From Lachnospiraceae bacterium (GTDB lineage Bacteria; Bacillota; Clostridia; Lachnospirales; Lachnospiraceae), in assembly GCA_016283755.1 (NCBI GenBank), contig JAEENO010000017.1:1-64000 (forward strand): a DNA stretch of 64,000 bases, given 5' to 3'. Each line of letters opens with the position of its first letter. Positions within the stretch are counted from its first letter, which is position 1. The position numbers and the translations under genes are program-made. This document shows, one piece after another, positions 1 through 7,663 of this stretch. The notes under the pieces were generated by a model. That model saw only the letters and a program-made list of their open reading frames with translations, was not told where the DNA came from and made no database searches.

Positions 1-37
1 ATGAACTTTTGAAAAAACTTGATTGAAATTAATTGAA

Positions 38-66
38 TTTTCAGAAAAAAAGGTGTATTATATAAT
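38..66 (+). promoter_or_regulatory. Possible promoter of the cytidylate-kinase-like gene
   Basis: TATAAT lies 28 bases before the start codon, with a weak TTTTCA -35 placed 17 bases upstream of it. The -10 is a perfect match but the -35 is poor, so this is a tentative call. Confidence 0.35.
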
Positions 67-94
67 CAAAATTGACATCTAAGGAGGCGATTTT

Positions 95-739
95 ATGGGA
101 AATTTAATAGTTACTATAGGACGCGAATTTGGTTCTGCAGGTAAAAACGTTGGTTTAAGCCTTTCAGAACACTTAAATGTACCTTGTTATGATAAGGAAT
201 TATTGGAACGAGCAGCAAAAGAATCCGAATTTTGCGAAGAAATATTCGAGCATCATGATGAAAAGCCTACAAACAGCTTTTTATACTCATTGGTAATGGA
301 TTCACATGCCTTGGGTACATATCAGACTGCACCGGGATTACTTGATATGCCTCTTAATCAGAAGGTTTTCCTTGCTCAGTTTGATACGATTAAGAAGATT
401 GCCGACCAGGAATCATGTGTTATGATCGGCAGATGCGCTGATTATGCTTTACAGGATTATGATAACGTTGTTTCCGTGTTTATTCGTGCAGATGAGGAAT
501 TTAAGCTTGCACGTCTTATGGAAAGATATCAATGCAATGAAAAAACCGCACGTGACTTAATGATTAAGACAGATAAAAAACGTGCAAGTTATTATGATTA
601 TTATACGAGTAAAAAATGGGGAGCTGCATCAAGTTACGACTTATGTATCAATACAAGTGATGTAGGTATTGAAGGCGCCGTTGATGTAATCCTTAATTAC
701 ATTGATATTAAGAAAAAGCATAAAGAAGGACTTATATAG
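95..739 (+). CDS. Cytidylate kinase-like family protein
   Basis: A 214-residue cytoplasmic P-loop protein of the cytidylate-kinase-like family. The N-terminus carries the nucleotide-binding loop variant GREFGSAGKNVG (about residues 9-20), then the acidic/aromatic YDKELLERAAKES segment, a core MIGRCADYAL strand and a C-terminal basic lid region. The family resembles Cmk but its substrate is generally not established, so nucleotide kinase activity is inferred. The start is fixed by AAGGAGG seven bases upstream. A bona fide cmk is encoded near 50 kb, so this is a paralogue, not the housekeeping enzyme. It stands alone, convergent with dtd. Confidence 0.8.
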   Translation: MGNLIVTIGREFGSAGKNVGLSLSEHLNVPCYDKELLERAAKESEFCEEIFEHHDEKPTNSFLYSLVMDSHALGTYQTAPGLLDMPLNQKVFLAQFDTIKKIADQESCVMIGRCADYALQDYDNVVSVFIRADEEFKLARLMERYQCNEKTARDLMIKTDKKRASYYDYYTSKKWGAASSYDLCINTSDVGIEGAVDVILNYIDIKKKHKEGLI

Positions 740-845
740 CGATTTTTCCTTAAATATCGTTCTAACTTTTCGTTAAACTTGACTTTCGCGAATAGTTGCA
801 TGTCGGATAAGCAATGCTCTTATATCGGAATTTCAGTATAAAATT

Positions 846-877
846 AAAGGCTAGCCATATATGAATGGTTAGCCTTT
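846..877. terminator. Bidirectional terminator between convergent genes
   Basis: An inverted repeat pairs AAAGGCTA-CCAT with ATGG-TAGCCTTT around a six-base loop, with A/T-rich flanks on both sides. It lies between the convergent kinase-like gene and dtd and can serve both. The remaining bases 740-845 hold no gene I can support. Confidence 0.75.
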
Positions 878-886
878 TCCTTTATA

Positions 887-1333
887 TTATAATTCATTTG
901 AATCAAGTAATATTGTAAACGGTCCGTCGTTTAGTAAATCTACTTTCATATCAGCACCAAATTTACCGGTTTCAACTTTAAATTCAAGCTTTTTAAATTC
1001 ATTAATAATATATTCGTAAAGCTTATTGGCGTGATCCGGAGAACCTGCATTGATAAATGATGGTCTATATCCCTTTTTACAGTCTGCATATAATGTAAAC
1101 TGCGAAACAAGTAAAAGTTCTCCGCCGACATCATTTAACGATAGATTCGTCTTACCGTTTTCATCATCGAATATCCTTAAACCGGCAGTTTTCTTAATCA
1201 TTTTATCGGCTGTATCTTCGGTGTCATCATTACATATTCCTATTAATACAAGAAAACCTTTATCAATACTTCCGATAATCTTCTCTTCTACAGTAACACT
1301 TGCATGGGTTACTCTTTGAATAACGAATTTCAT
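887..1333 (-). CDS. dtd: D-aminoacyl-tRNA deacylase
   Basis: A 148-residue protein with the full length and motifs of Dtd, which hydrolyses D-amino acids (and glycine mischarged on tRNA-Ala) from tRNA to protect translation. The SQFTL motif is at residues 77-81 and the Gly-Pro motif that builds the cross-subunit chiral filter appears as GPFT at residues 137-140. The family acts as a cytoplasmic homodimer. An AGAGG ribosome site precedes ATG at 1333. The gene is monocistronic, divergent from the recombinase gene and bounded downstream by a hairpin terminator. Confidence 0.95.
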   Translation of the reverse strand: MKFVIQRVTHASVTVEEKIIGSIDKGFLVLIGICNDDTEDTADKMIKKTAGLRIFDDENGKTNLSLNDVGGELLLVSQFTLYADCKKGYRPSFINAGSPDHANKLYEYIINEFKKLEFKVETGKFGADMKVDLLNDGPFTILLDSNEL

Positions 1334-1365
1334 AGCATACCTCTTATAATTTATTCAGTAAAGAT

Positions 1366-1394
1366 ATATTATCATTTATGGAATAATTTTACAA
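1366..1394 (-). promoter_or_regulatory. Possible dtd promoter
   Basis: On the minus strand TTGTAA and TAATAT are separated by 17 bases, 33 bases before the dtd start. On the plus strand a TATAAT at 1402-1407 probably serves the divergent recombinase gene, but I see no good -35 for it. Confidence 0.35.
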
Positions 1395-1449
1395 TCTATA
1401 GTATAATTAAGCCATAGAAACCACAGTATTTTGCATAAGGAGTTGTTTT

Positions 1450-2502
1450 ATGCCTGATGAAGCTTATCATAATCAAGTTAATAAAAGAAATCAGCTTAAG
1501 CTTCGAGAGCTTTTGAAGGATTTACCTGAATTCTGTAAGGAATTCTTTATCGGAATCGAGCAACAGACTCAGTCTAGGACTCGTATTGCTTATGCTTACG
1601 ATCTTGGTGTATTCTTCCATTTTATGCATGAAAATAACCCGGAATGCGCCAAAATGGAGATTAAAGACTTCCCTATATCTGTTCTTGACAGAATTTCTGC
1701 TGCGGATATTGAAGAATATCTCTCCTATCTTCGCTATTATGAGAAGGACGGCAAAGAATTTACAAATGACGAGCGTGGTCTTGTTCGTAAGCTTGCATCT
1801 CTTAAGAGTTTCTATAACTACTTTTACAGACGAGAACTTATAGAAAAGAATACTGCAGAGCTCGTTAAGCTTCCAAAAAGGCACGAAAAGAATATTATTC
1901 GCCTTGATGTCGATGAAATAGTCAAATTTTTAGATCAAGTTGAAAATGGCGATAAATTGACGCCAAAACAACAAGCCTTTCACGAGCAGACTAAGGTACG
2001 AGATCTTGCGATGATGACTCTTCTACTCGGAACCGGAATCCGTGTATCGGAGTGCGTAGGAATCAATATTAACGACATTGATTTTGAGAATAACGGAGTT
2101 AAGATATTCAGAAAAGGCGGTAACGAATCTGTTGTATATTTCGGCCCCGAAGTTGAGGAAGCGCTTCATGACTACTATTATGAGCGTCAGGGAATAATGC
2201 CTGTTGAAGGTCATGAGAATGCTTTCTTCCTTTCCTTGCAGAAAAAGCGCATATCGGTACGTTCCGTTGAGAATCTGGTTAAGAAGTACTCTCGCACTGT
2301 TACTTCTTTAAAGAATATTACACCTCATAAGCTAAGAAGTACATACGGTACACAGCTTTATCGAGAAACAGGTGATATATATCTTGTAGCCGATGTGCTT
2401 GGTCATAAGGACGTTAATACTACCAAGAAGCATTATGCAGCTCTTGAAGACGAAAGACGTCGCAGAGCCGCAAATGCAGTACATCTAAGAAAAGATGAAT
2501 AA
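1450..2502 (+). CDS. Tyrosine recombinase, XerS/XerC-like
   Basis: A 350-residue site-specific recombinase. An N-terminal SAM-like DNA-binding domain (to about residue 145) is followed by the catalytic domain. Candidate active-site residues are R198 (GTGIRVSE), K222 (FRKGG), H293 and R296 (HKLRS), H319 (LGHKD) and Y329 (KKHYA). The single-chain layout and DFPISVL segment resemble streptococcal XerS more than XerC/XerD, suggesting chromosome-dimer resolution, but a dif site is not visible nearby. AAGGAG lies seven bases before the ATG. No phage or transposon genes flank it, so an integrase role is less likely. Confidence 0.82.
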   Translation: MPDEAYHNQVNKRNQLKLRELLKDLPEFCKEFFIGIEQQTQSRTRIAYAYDLGVFFHFMHENNPECAKMEIKDFPISVLDRISAADIEEYLSYLRYYEKDGKEFTNDERGLVRKLASLKSFYNYFYRRELIEKNTAELVKLPKRHEKNIIRLDVDEIVKFLDQVENGDKLTPKQQAFHEQTKVRDLAMMTLLLGTGIRVSECVGININDIDFENNGVKIFRKGGNESVVYFGPEVEEALHDYYYERQGIMPVEGHENAFFLSLQKKRISVRSVENLVKKYSRTVTSLKNITPHKLRSTYGTQLYRETGDIYLVADVLGHKDVNTTKKHYAALEDERRRRAANAVHLRKDE

Positions 2503-2536
2503 TTTAAAGGCCGTGGAAATTCACACGGCCTTAAAT
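2503..2536. terminator. Bidirectional terminator
   Basis: TTTAAAGGCCGTG and its complement CACACGGCCTTAAA pair around a short loop directly after the recombinase stop codon. It separates this gene from the convergent surface-protein gene six bases further on. Confidence 0.8.
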
Positions 2537-2542
2537 GTTTTA

Positions 2543-4585
2543 TTATTTTACTTTTCTCTTTTCTATATCTGACCAAACTCCGTAAATCTTCTTTCCGACA
2601 GAATCATATCTGAAGCCACGTACCTTAACATAATAGGTCTTTCCCGACTTAAGTCCCGTAAAGTATTTAACTCTGCTAAACGGAGCGGCTGAAATCGTCC
2701 AATTCTTCTTGTCTGTAGAAATAGCAATTTCATAACCGTTAACCTTGGTAAGAATTGTCTCCCATTCTACGGTCAAGCAACCTTTCTTCCATGACTTAGC
2801 TTCTATTCCCCAACTTTTACCGCAGAATACTTTACGCCAATGTGCATAGAGAGTAATATCCTTAGTACAAATTGTGCCGGCCCATACTCTGTCGCCTCCG
2901 ACAGGTTCTGTATACCATCCTTCGAATATGTAGTCTTCCTTTATGAAATAAGAAGGTACATATGTAAATCCATATGAAGAACCAATCTTAACCTTCATTG
3001 TCCTATCGCCGTAGTATTCTCCGCCATTACCATCGAATGTAACGGTTGCTTCCTTGCATGCGCTGACATTTACGGTAATCTGTACATCATTTTTAGTACT
3101 ACCGTTATATTTGGTAAGATCTATGTTGCCGAATATGATATAAGTCTGAGCGCTTTTATTATCAGGACTATAGCTTCTCTCTCCGTATATTGAATGTAAC
3201 TGATCATAAAATGTTGCATATCTGTTACTGGAGCTTCCTACAAATCCGGGTGTTACATCGATTGTAGATGTAGTTCCGTCTTCAAATTTAATGGTAGTCT
3301 TTTTAATTGAGTTTAAAGTTGACATAAACTCGGTTAAAGAAATACCGTTTTCGACATTTATTGTAATAGGTTCAATTTTGGTTACTTTCTTGGCAGCTCC
3401 GACAATAATTTTAATAGTAACTACTGTATCCTTGAGCTTACCGTATGGTGACAAATCAATATGACCGGTTATTTCAAAGTTCTGTGTAGTGGTTTTGTTC
3501 TTGTCATATCCCTTGCTACCCGGATACTTGGCAGTAAATTCTTCATAGAAAGATGAATATCTTGTCTGGGTTGAAGCTCTGTAAATCGGATAAACCTTTA
3601 AGCTTACGGTTGTATTATCATTAAATCTAACAGTAGCGTTAGGTACGGCATTTACAGCTGCTTTAAACTGCTCTTCGCTAACACCGGAATTAATCTTAAT
3701 TTCAATATTATCTACAGACTTAACCGTCTTATTCTCGGTAACTTTAATTATAAAAGCAATTGCTCTCTTGGTTGTAACACCGTAATTCGATAAATCAACA
3801 GATACTTCCATTACATATTGTCTTACAGAAGTATCGTTTGGATTATAAGTATATCGGTACCATAAATCAAACATTTCATAGTAAGAAGAATATGAATATG
3901 AATTCGATGCAAGTCCTATGAATATCGGTACTTGTACAACACTGTTATCGGTAAGTCTGACCCTTGCTAATTTGGTGGCAGCATTAACTGTACTCTTAAA
4001 CTGGTCTAATGATGTTCCGGCTTTAACCTCTACCGTAATAGTAGAATCAACCATCTCCTTAAACATTGGAGAAATTGTAAGCTTTACGAATACTGCTTCT
4101 GTAGCTGAAAGCTCTGGGTCGCCAATTGAATGTAAATCAGCGATTCCGTGTAAAGTATATGTTCTGCCGGTAAAGTTTGCTGCATAAGGTGCATATTCTT
4201 TATTTCCAAGTTGCTTTTTAAGTTCTTTATAAAGATCTCCATCATATTCCGGAAGGCCGGTAACCGGGAATGTTCCCAGAGGGGCGCCAGTATTATCTTT
4301 AACAGTAACTCTGGCTGCTGCAAGCGCTGCTTTTAATTCATCAAGAGTTTCATTAAAGTTTACTCTGACTTCAGCATCTACAACAGTATTACCGGAAGCT
4401 GTTGTCTTACCGCCTACAGTCTCAAAAGCACTGTTAATACGATCAATAATACCCGATTCGGTATCACTTGCCTTGCGATTAACTGAATAATCAGCGCTTA
4501 CCGCTTTTACATCAACAACGTGAAACATTGATACCAGCATAGTCAATGCCATAAGTACGGAAACTAGTTTTTTAATACTTCTCAT
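2543..4585 (-). CDS. Secreted multi-repeat protein with InlB-type and fibronectin III-like C-terminus
   Basis: A 680-residue exported protein. Residues 1-28 form a signal peptide (basic start, hydrophobic VLMALTMLVSMF). Residues about 60-510 contain four related copies of a roughly 110-residue module, each with a 'V.nGis...F...l' start, a DGT/DNT turn, a Tyr-rich 'ssfYe.f' middle and an 'IDLs.Y' end. About residues 512-588 form an InlB B-repeat/Listeria-Bacteroides module (FDGNGG ... EGWYTEP ... YAHW), and 589-680 resemble fibronectin type III. There is no LPXTG sorting signal or transmembrane tail, so it is probably released or non-covalently held at the surface. It follows plsC by 22 bases, likely in the same transcript. 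Ligand unknown. Confidence 0.8.
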   Translation of the reverse strand: MRSIKKLVSVLMALTMLVSMFHVVDVKAVSADYSVNRKASDTESGIIDRINSAFETVGGKTTASGNTVVDAEVRVNFNETLDELKAALAAARVTVKDNTGAPLGTFPVTGLPEYDGDLYKELKKQLGNKEYAPYAANFTGRTYTLHGIADLHSIGDPELSATEAVFVKLTISPMFKEMVDSTITVEVKAGTSLDQFKSTVNAATKLARVRLTDNSVVQVPIFIGLASNSYSYSSYYEMFDLWYRYTYNPNDTSVRQYVMEVSVDLSNYGVTTKRAIAFIIKVTENKTVKSVDNIEIKINSGVSEEQFKAAVNAVPNATVRFNDNTTVSLKVYPIYRASTQTRYSSFYEEFTAKYPGSKGYDKNKTTTQNFEITGHIDLSPYGKLKDTVVTIKIIVGAAKKVTKIEPITINVENGISLTEFMSTLNSIKKTTIKFEDGTTSTIDVTPGFVGSSSNRYATFYDQLHSIYGERSYSPDNKSAQTYIIFGNIDLTKYNGSTKNDVQITVNVSACKEATVTFDGNGGEYYGDRTMKVKIGSSYGFTYVPSYFIKEDYIFEGWYTEPVGGDRVWAGTICTKDITLYAHWRKVFCGKSWGIEAKSWKKGCLTVEWETILTKVNGYEIAISTDKKNWTISAAPFSRVKYFTGLKSGKTYYVKVRGFRYDSVGKKIYGVWSDIEKRKVK

Positions 4586-4607
4586 AACAATTATCTCCTT
4601 AAAACAT

Positions 4608-5372
4608 TTAGATTAGTATTGCTCCCTCAGGAATCTCTTCATATACATCCTCAACAGGAATATTATCGAGTTCAGCAAGCTTTTCAGCTATTCTAGAGCG
4701 CACAAGCTCAGCTACTTCCTGAGTCTTAAGATCTTTATATTCATCGTAATAAATAGGCGGTAGGAAATATATATCATTCTCCATGTGTCTAAGAGTTGTA
4801 TATTTATAAACATCACCCATATTATAAAGAACCGTAGGAACTATAGTTGAATGAGCTTTTAAAGCACACTTAAAAGCACCGGGCTTAAAAGGATATAATT
4901 TATTGCCCTTATCTCTTAAGTATCCGCCTTCCGGGAAAATGAGAAATCTTCTGCCTTTCTTCAATTCCTCGGTAACTTCGGCCATAACTGTAATTGCCTG
5001 TCTGACATCGTCTCTTTTAAGACGTTTGCCGTCAACCATACGCATTACTTCATCGCACAAAACCATATGCGAACGTTTGTAATCCATTACAATCGACATC
5101 GGATCTTTGAAAGATGGTAAAAGCGCTATAGTGTCATATTTGCCCTCATGATTAATGTAAGCGACATAGTTGCCATCTTTAGGTATATTCTCTGTACCAT
5201 GGTAATTGGTTGTAACGTTACTGGCGTGTGTTACATGTCTTACTACTCTTTGAACCAGAGAATACTTGTATTCCGGTGAATATTTGTCCTTATGCATATC
5301 GACATATCTCATGTATGGAATAAGCCATAAATGGAAAAAATTCATTATAATTGAGTAATAAAATCTTATCAT
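4608..5372 (-). CDS. plsC: 1-acyl-sn-glycerol-3-phosphate acyltransferase (PlsC family)
   Basis: A PlsC-type lysophosphatidate acyltransferase that adds the second acyl chain during phosphatidic acid synthesis at the membrane. The catalytic HX4D motif appears as HEGKYD (H75, D80) and a FPEGG block that contacts the glycerophosphate follows. The N-terminus is hydrophobic. The ORF track begins 28 codons upstream, but AGGAG sits seven bases before ATG at 5372, giving 254 residues; I chose that start. Several paralogues are usual in Firmicutes, so exact substrate specificity is inferred. Confidence 0.85.
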   Translation of the reverse strand: MIRFYYSIIMNFFHLWLIPYMRYVDMHKDKYSPEYKYSLVQRVVRHVTHASNVTTNYHGTENIPKDGNYVAYINHEGKYDTIALLPSFKDPMSIVMDYKRSHMVLCDEVMRMVDGKRLKRDDVRQAITVMAEVTEELKKGRRFLIFPEGGYLRDKGNKLYPFKPGAFKCALKAHSTIVPTVLYNMGDVYKYTTLRHMENDIYFLPPIYYDEYKDLKTQEVAELVRSRIAEKLAELDNIPVEDVYEEIPEGAILI

Positions 5373-5393
5373 ATTGTATCTCCTATAATGTAT

Positions 5394-5421
5394 ATTATAT
5401 CTGAATTTGAGATAAAAACAA
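5394..5421 (-). promoter_or_regulatory. Probable plsC promoter
   Basis: On the minus strand TTGTTT and a perfect TATAAT are 16 bases apart, 21 bases before the chosen plsC start. It would also drive the downstream repeat-protein gene. Confidence 0.5.
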
Positions 5422-5438
5422 CAAATAAAATACAAGAA

Positions 5439-5461
5439 AACACTTGCCAAAAGCAAGTGTT
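5439..5461 (-). terminator. Terminator of the LysM gene
   Basis: AACACTTGC pairs perfectly with GCAAGTGTT across a five-base loop, followed on the minus strand by a T-rich tract. It closes the SOS-controlled LysM gene. Confidence 0.75.
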
Positions 5462-5497
5462 CCTTGTAAAAATGTATAAATAATAAGTGGTGAAGGA

Positions 5498-5863
5498 TTA
5501 ATTGTCTGTACCGGTCAATGGAATAATTATGTACTCACCGGCATCAATATTATCGGAATCGATATTATTGATTCTGCAAATACTTTCTATGAAGTTTTCT
5601 TTGGTTCCGGAATAAGAACTGTAATACTTATCCGCAAGTGAAAAAAGTGTATCACCATCTTCTACCATTACTGAAATGTAACATGTACTGAAATCAGATG
5701 ATGCATTTGCTCTTCTTCCGCCGTTATTAAAGGCAATTCCGATAAAAACAATAAATGTTAAAGATAATGCTATAAGAAAAAGATAAAAGATGTTCTTATA
5801 GGTTCTCAACTGCTTCTCTCTTGCAGCGACTCTCTTAATATATTCCTCGTTATTGTACTTCAT
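5498..5863 (-). CDS. Membrane-anchored LysM protein, YneA-like SOS cell-division inhibitor candidate
   Basis: A 121-residue protein with a basic N-terminus, one transmembrane segment (about residues 25-46, IFYLFLIALSLTFIVFIGIAF) and an outward-facing C-terminal LysM peptidoglycan-binding domain (about 65-116, VEDGDTLFSLADKYY to IIIPL). This architecture and the divergent placement against lexA match Bacillus YneA, which delays septation during the SOS response. Sequence identity to YneA is not obvious, so the function is inferred from architecture, position and the two LexA boxes over its promoter. GGAGG lies eight bases before the ATG and a terminator follows. Confidence 0.78.
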   Translation of the reverse strand: MKYNNEEYIKRVAAREKQLRTYKNIFYLFLIALSLTFIVFIGIAFNNGGRRANASSDFSTCYISVMVEDGDTLFSLADKYYSSYSGTKENFIESICRINNIDSDNIDAGEYIIIPLTGTDN

Positions 5864-5888
5864 AATCCAAACCTCCGAAAATATGTTC

Positions 5889-5902
5889 CGAACAACTGTT
5901 TG
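5889..5902. promoter_or_regulatory. LexA box 1
   Basis: CGAACAACTGTTTG fits the Gram-positive LexA operator form CGAAC-N4-GTTYG. It covers the expected transcription start of the LysM gene, just downstream of its -10. Its centre is 30 bases from that of box 2. Confidence 0.85.
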
Positions 5903-5907
5903 ATTAT

Positions 5908-5936
5908 ATTATAATAATCGAACAGCTGTTTGTCAA
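5908..5936 (-). promoter_or_regulatory. Perfect-consensus promoter of the LysM gene
   Basis: TTGACA at 5931-5936 and TATAAT at 5908-5913 are separated by exactly 17 bases on the minus strand, identical to the sigma-A consensus. LexA box 2 overlaps the -35 and spacer, and box 1 overlaps the start site, which predicts tight repression and strong output once LexA is cleaved. Confidence 0.88.
5919..5932. promoter_or_regulatory. LexA box 2
   Basis: CGAACAGCTGTTTG, with a palindromic core AACAGCTGTT, overlaps the -35 element and spacer of the LysM-gene promoter. Confidence 0.88.
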
Positions 5937-5945
5937 CAGTTTTTT

Positions 5946-5972
5946 CGAACAAATTTTCGGAATATATGTTTG
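5946..5972. promoter_or_regulatory. Two degenerate LexA-like boxes at the lexA promoter
   Basis: CGAACAAATTTTCG (5946-5959) and GGAATATATGTTTG (5959-5972) each keep one good half-site. The second runs into the -35 of the lexA promoter. They could give weaker autorepression of lexA. The match is partial, so this is tentative. Confidence 0.4.
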
Positions 5973-5998
5973 CATATTCTTCTACCCTATGATATTAT
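5970..5998 (+). promoter_or_regulatory. lexA promoter
   Basis: TTGCAT at 5970-5975 and TATTAT at 5993-5998 are 17 bases apart, 35 bases before the lexA start codon. Confidence 0.65.
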
Positions 5999-6032
5999 AT
6001 ATATATATATACAGATCTTAAGGAGGGATATG

Positions 6033-6662
6033 ATGACACTGAAAAGAGATGAAAGAGGACTTACATCCAAACAGTTAGAGATAATGAATTTTATTAAGCA
6101 AGAGATTCTCTCGAAAGGTTATCCGCCTACTGTTCGAGATATATGCGAAGCCGTCGGTTTGAAATCTACTTCTACCGTTCATGCTCATTTAGAGCGTCTC
6201 GAGATGAAGGGACTGATAAGACGTGACCCAACGAAGCCTCGTGCGATCGAACTTGTAGATGATGAATTCACAGTTATCAGAAAAGAAATGGTTAATGTTC
6301 CTGTTGTTGGTCAGGTTGCTGCAGGTCAGCCGCTTCTTGCTGTTGAGAACATATCTAACTACTTCCCTATTCCGGTTGAATATATGCCTAATCAGCAGAC
6401 ATTTATGTTACGTGTTAAGGGTGAAAGCATGGTTAATGCCGGTATCTTCTCGGGAGACCTAATCCTTGTCGAACAGACTCAGGATGTAAGAAACGGCGAT
6501 ATAGTTGTTGCTCTTGTTGATGATTCCGCAACGGTTAAGACGTTCTTCAAAGAGAAAGATCACATTCGTTTACAGCCTGAGAACGATCATATGGATCCGA
6601 TTATTGTCAACGACTGCAGCATATTAGGTAAAGTAATCGGTGTCTTCAGATTCTTCAGATAA
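6033..6662 (+). CDS. lexA: LexA SOS repressor / self-cleaving peptidase
   Basis: LexA represses DNA-damage genes and cleaves itself when stimulated by RecA filaments. An N-terminal winged helix-turn-helix (to about residue 65, with [10 protein letters not shown] and [13 protein letters not shown]) is joined to an S24 peptidase domain. The cleavage bond is Ala97-Gly98 (VAAGQ), and the catalytic dyad is Ser132 (GESM) and Lys169 (TVKTF). The ORF track starts 21 codons early; AGGAGG at 6021-6026 lies six bases before ATG at 6033, giving 209 residues, the usual length. It is divergent from the LysM gene, sharing a LexA-boxed intergenic region. Confidence 0.96.
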   Translation: MTLKRDERGLTSKQLEIMNFIKQEILSKGYPPTVRDICEAVGLKSTSTVHAHLERLEMKGLIRRDPTKPRAIELVDDEFTVIRKEMVNVPVVGQVAAGQPLLAVENISNYFPIPVEYMPNQQTFMLRVKGESMVNAGIFSGDLILVEQTQDVRNGDIVVALVDDSATVKTFFKEKDHIRLQPENDHMDPIIVNDCSILGKVIGVFRFFR

Positions 6663-6674
6663 TATATAATTAAT

Positions 6675-6699
6675 AATGCCTCCGTATAACGGAGGCATT
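6675..6699. terminator. Bidirectional terminator between lexA and rsfS
   Basis: AATGCCTCCG pairs with CGGAGGCATT around TATAA, with T-rich sequence on one side and A-rich on the other. It ends lexA and the convergent rplU-to-rsfS operon. Confidence 0.85.
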
Positions 6700-6707
6700 T
6701 ATTATAT

Positions 6708-7079
6708 TTACTGTTCTTCTTTTTTCTTAATAATATCTTTAACAGGAATTTCGACACCGTCCTGCCATAACTTCTCAAGATTATAGAATTCTCTGTCTTC
6801 CTCAGTGAATACATGAACAATAATATCGGTATAATCAAGAAGAATCCAAGTTGAATAGCTGTTACCTTCCTGGGATTTAAGATTATATCCTGCTTTGGTA
6901 AGCATTTCATCTACATTTCTTGTTAAAGCTGACATCTGATTGGGATTGGATGCAGCGGCAATAACGAAATAATCAGCAACGAGAGAAACATTGCTTATGT
7001 CTATTACTCTTATATCAATCGCTTTTTTCTCATCAAGAGCGTTAACAGCGATTTCCATCATTTCTTTTGCGTTATTCAT
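6708..7079 (-). CDS. rsfS: Ribosomal silencing factor RsfS
   Basis: RsfS binds ribosomal protein L14 and blocks joining of the 30S and 50S subunits when nutrients are short. The 123-residue product has the typical core DIRVIDISNVSLVADYFVIA and the conserved YDIIVHVF-like strand (TDIIVHVFTEEDREFY). GGAG lies six bases before ATG at 7079; the longer track start at 7094 begins inside the ribosome site region. It overlaps the yqeK stop by eight bases, showing translational coupling, and it is the last gene of the ribosome/NAD operon. Confidence 0.93.
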   Translation of the reverse strand: MNNAKEMMEIAVNALDEKKAIDIRVIDISNVSLVADYFVIAAASNPNQMSALTRNVDEMLTKAGYNLKSQEGNSYSTWILLDYTDIIVHVFTEEDREFYNLEKLWQDGVEIPVKDIIKKKEEQ

Positions 7080-7662
7080 TAGTTTCTCCTTCACTTATCT
7101 TTCTATAGTATTCAAGTAATTCAAGCGTTGAATCTGTTACCTCATATCCGGATTTTTTAAGGTAACATACAACGTTTTCAAGTTTGGCATATATAGCTTT
7201 ATCTATATCCGTAAAAGCAAGAACCCTTATCTTTGATAACTTAGGGCACTCTTTTCTTGATGGTTCTATATAATCCGCAACATAAACAATCTTATCAAGA
7301 AGACTTAAGTCCTTACCTGCTAAGGTATGAACTCTTACGGCATGTAATACTTCCGGATCGGTTACTCCATACTTATGCTCTGCATAATATGCTCCCAGAG
7401 GTGCATGGAGCAAATGCGGCAATGCCATTTCCTGAGGAGTCGCTTCAATACCCAGACTCCGGCATTCTGCCACATAATCTTTACATGTATATATCTTTGC
7501 GCAGTCATGAAGAACACCGGCAAGCATAGCTTTATTCGGGTCATATTCATATCTGAAGGCAAGAGCGCCTGCGGTATACATTACACCTAAAGTATGTTCA
7601 TATCTCTCGCATTTCATCTGCGGACGTATGTCTTTTAAGATTTTGCTTATTGTTGCATCCAT
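7072..7662 (-). CDS. yqeK: HD-domain Ap4A hydrolase-type protein YqeK
   Basis: A 196-residue HD-superfamily phosphohydrolase; YqeK proteins split diadenosine tetraphosphate symmetrically into two ADP and are tied to stress signalling. Metal ligands are visible as H23 (YEHTLGV), the H52-D53 pair (LHDCAK) and a downstream HxxLGAYYAEHKYG block. It sits between nadD and rsfS, the standard Firmicute order. Its start is one base after the nadD stop region, with AAGGAAA overlapping the end of nadD. Confidence 0.92.
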   Translation of the reverse strand: MDATISKILKDIRPQMKCERYEHTLGVMYTAGALAFRYEYDPNKAMLAGVLHDCAKIYTCKDYVAECRSLGIEATPQEMALPHLLHAPLGAYYAEHKYGVTDPEVLHAVRVHTLAGKDLSLLDKIVYVADYIEPSRKECPKLSKIRVLAFTDIDKAIYAKLENVVCYLKKSGYEVTDSTLELLEYYRKISEGETNE

Positions 7663-7663
7663 A

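Noticed and set aside
740-845. Small gene or RNA between the kinase-like gene and dtd
   Set aside because: No coding frame with a ribosome site and no stable fold beyond the terminator hairpin.
1334-1449. Possible dif site next to the Xer-like gene
   Set aside because: I found no 28-31 base sequence with convincing recombinase arms in the flanks.
1450-2502. Integrase of a mobile element
   Set aside because: No excisionase, phage genes, flanking direct repeats or tRNA target are seen; flanks are ordinary chromosomal genes.
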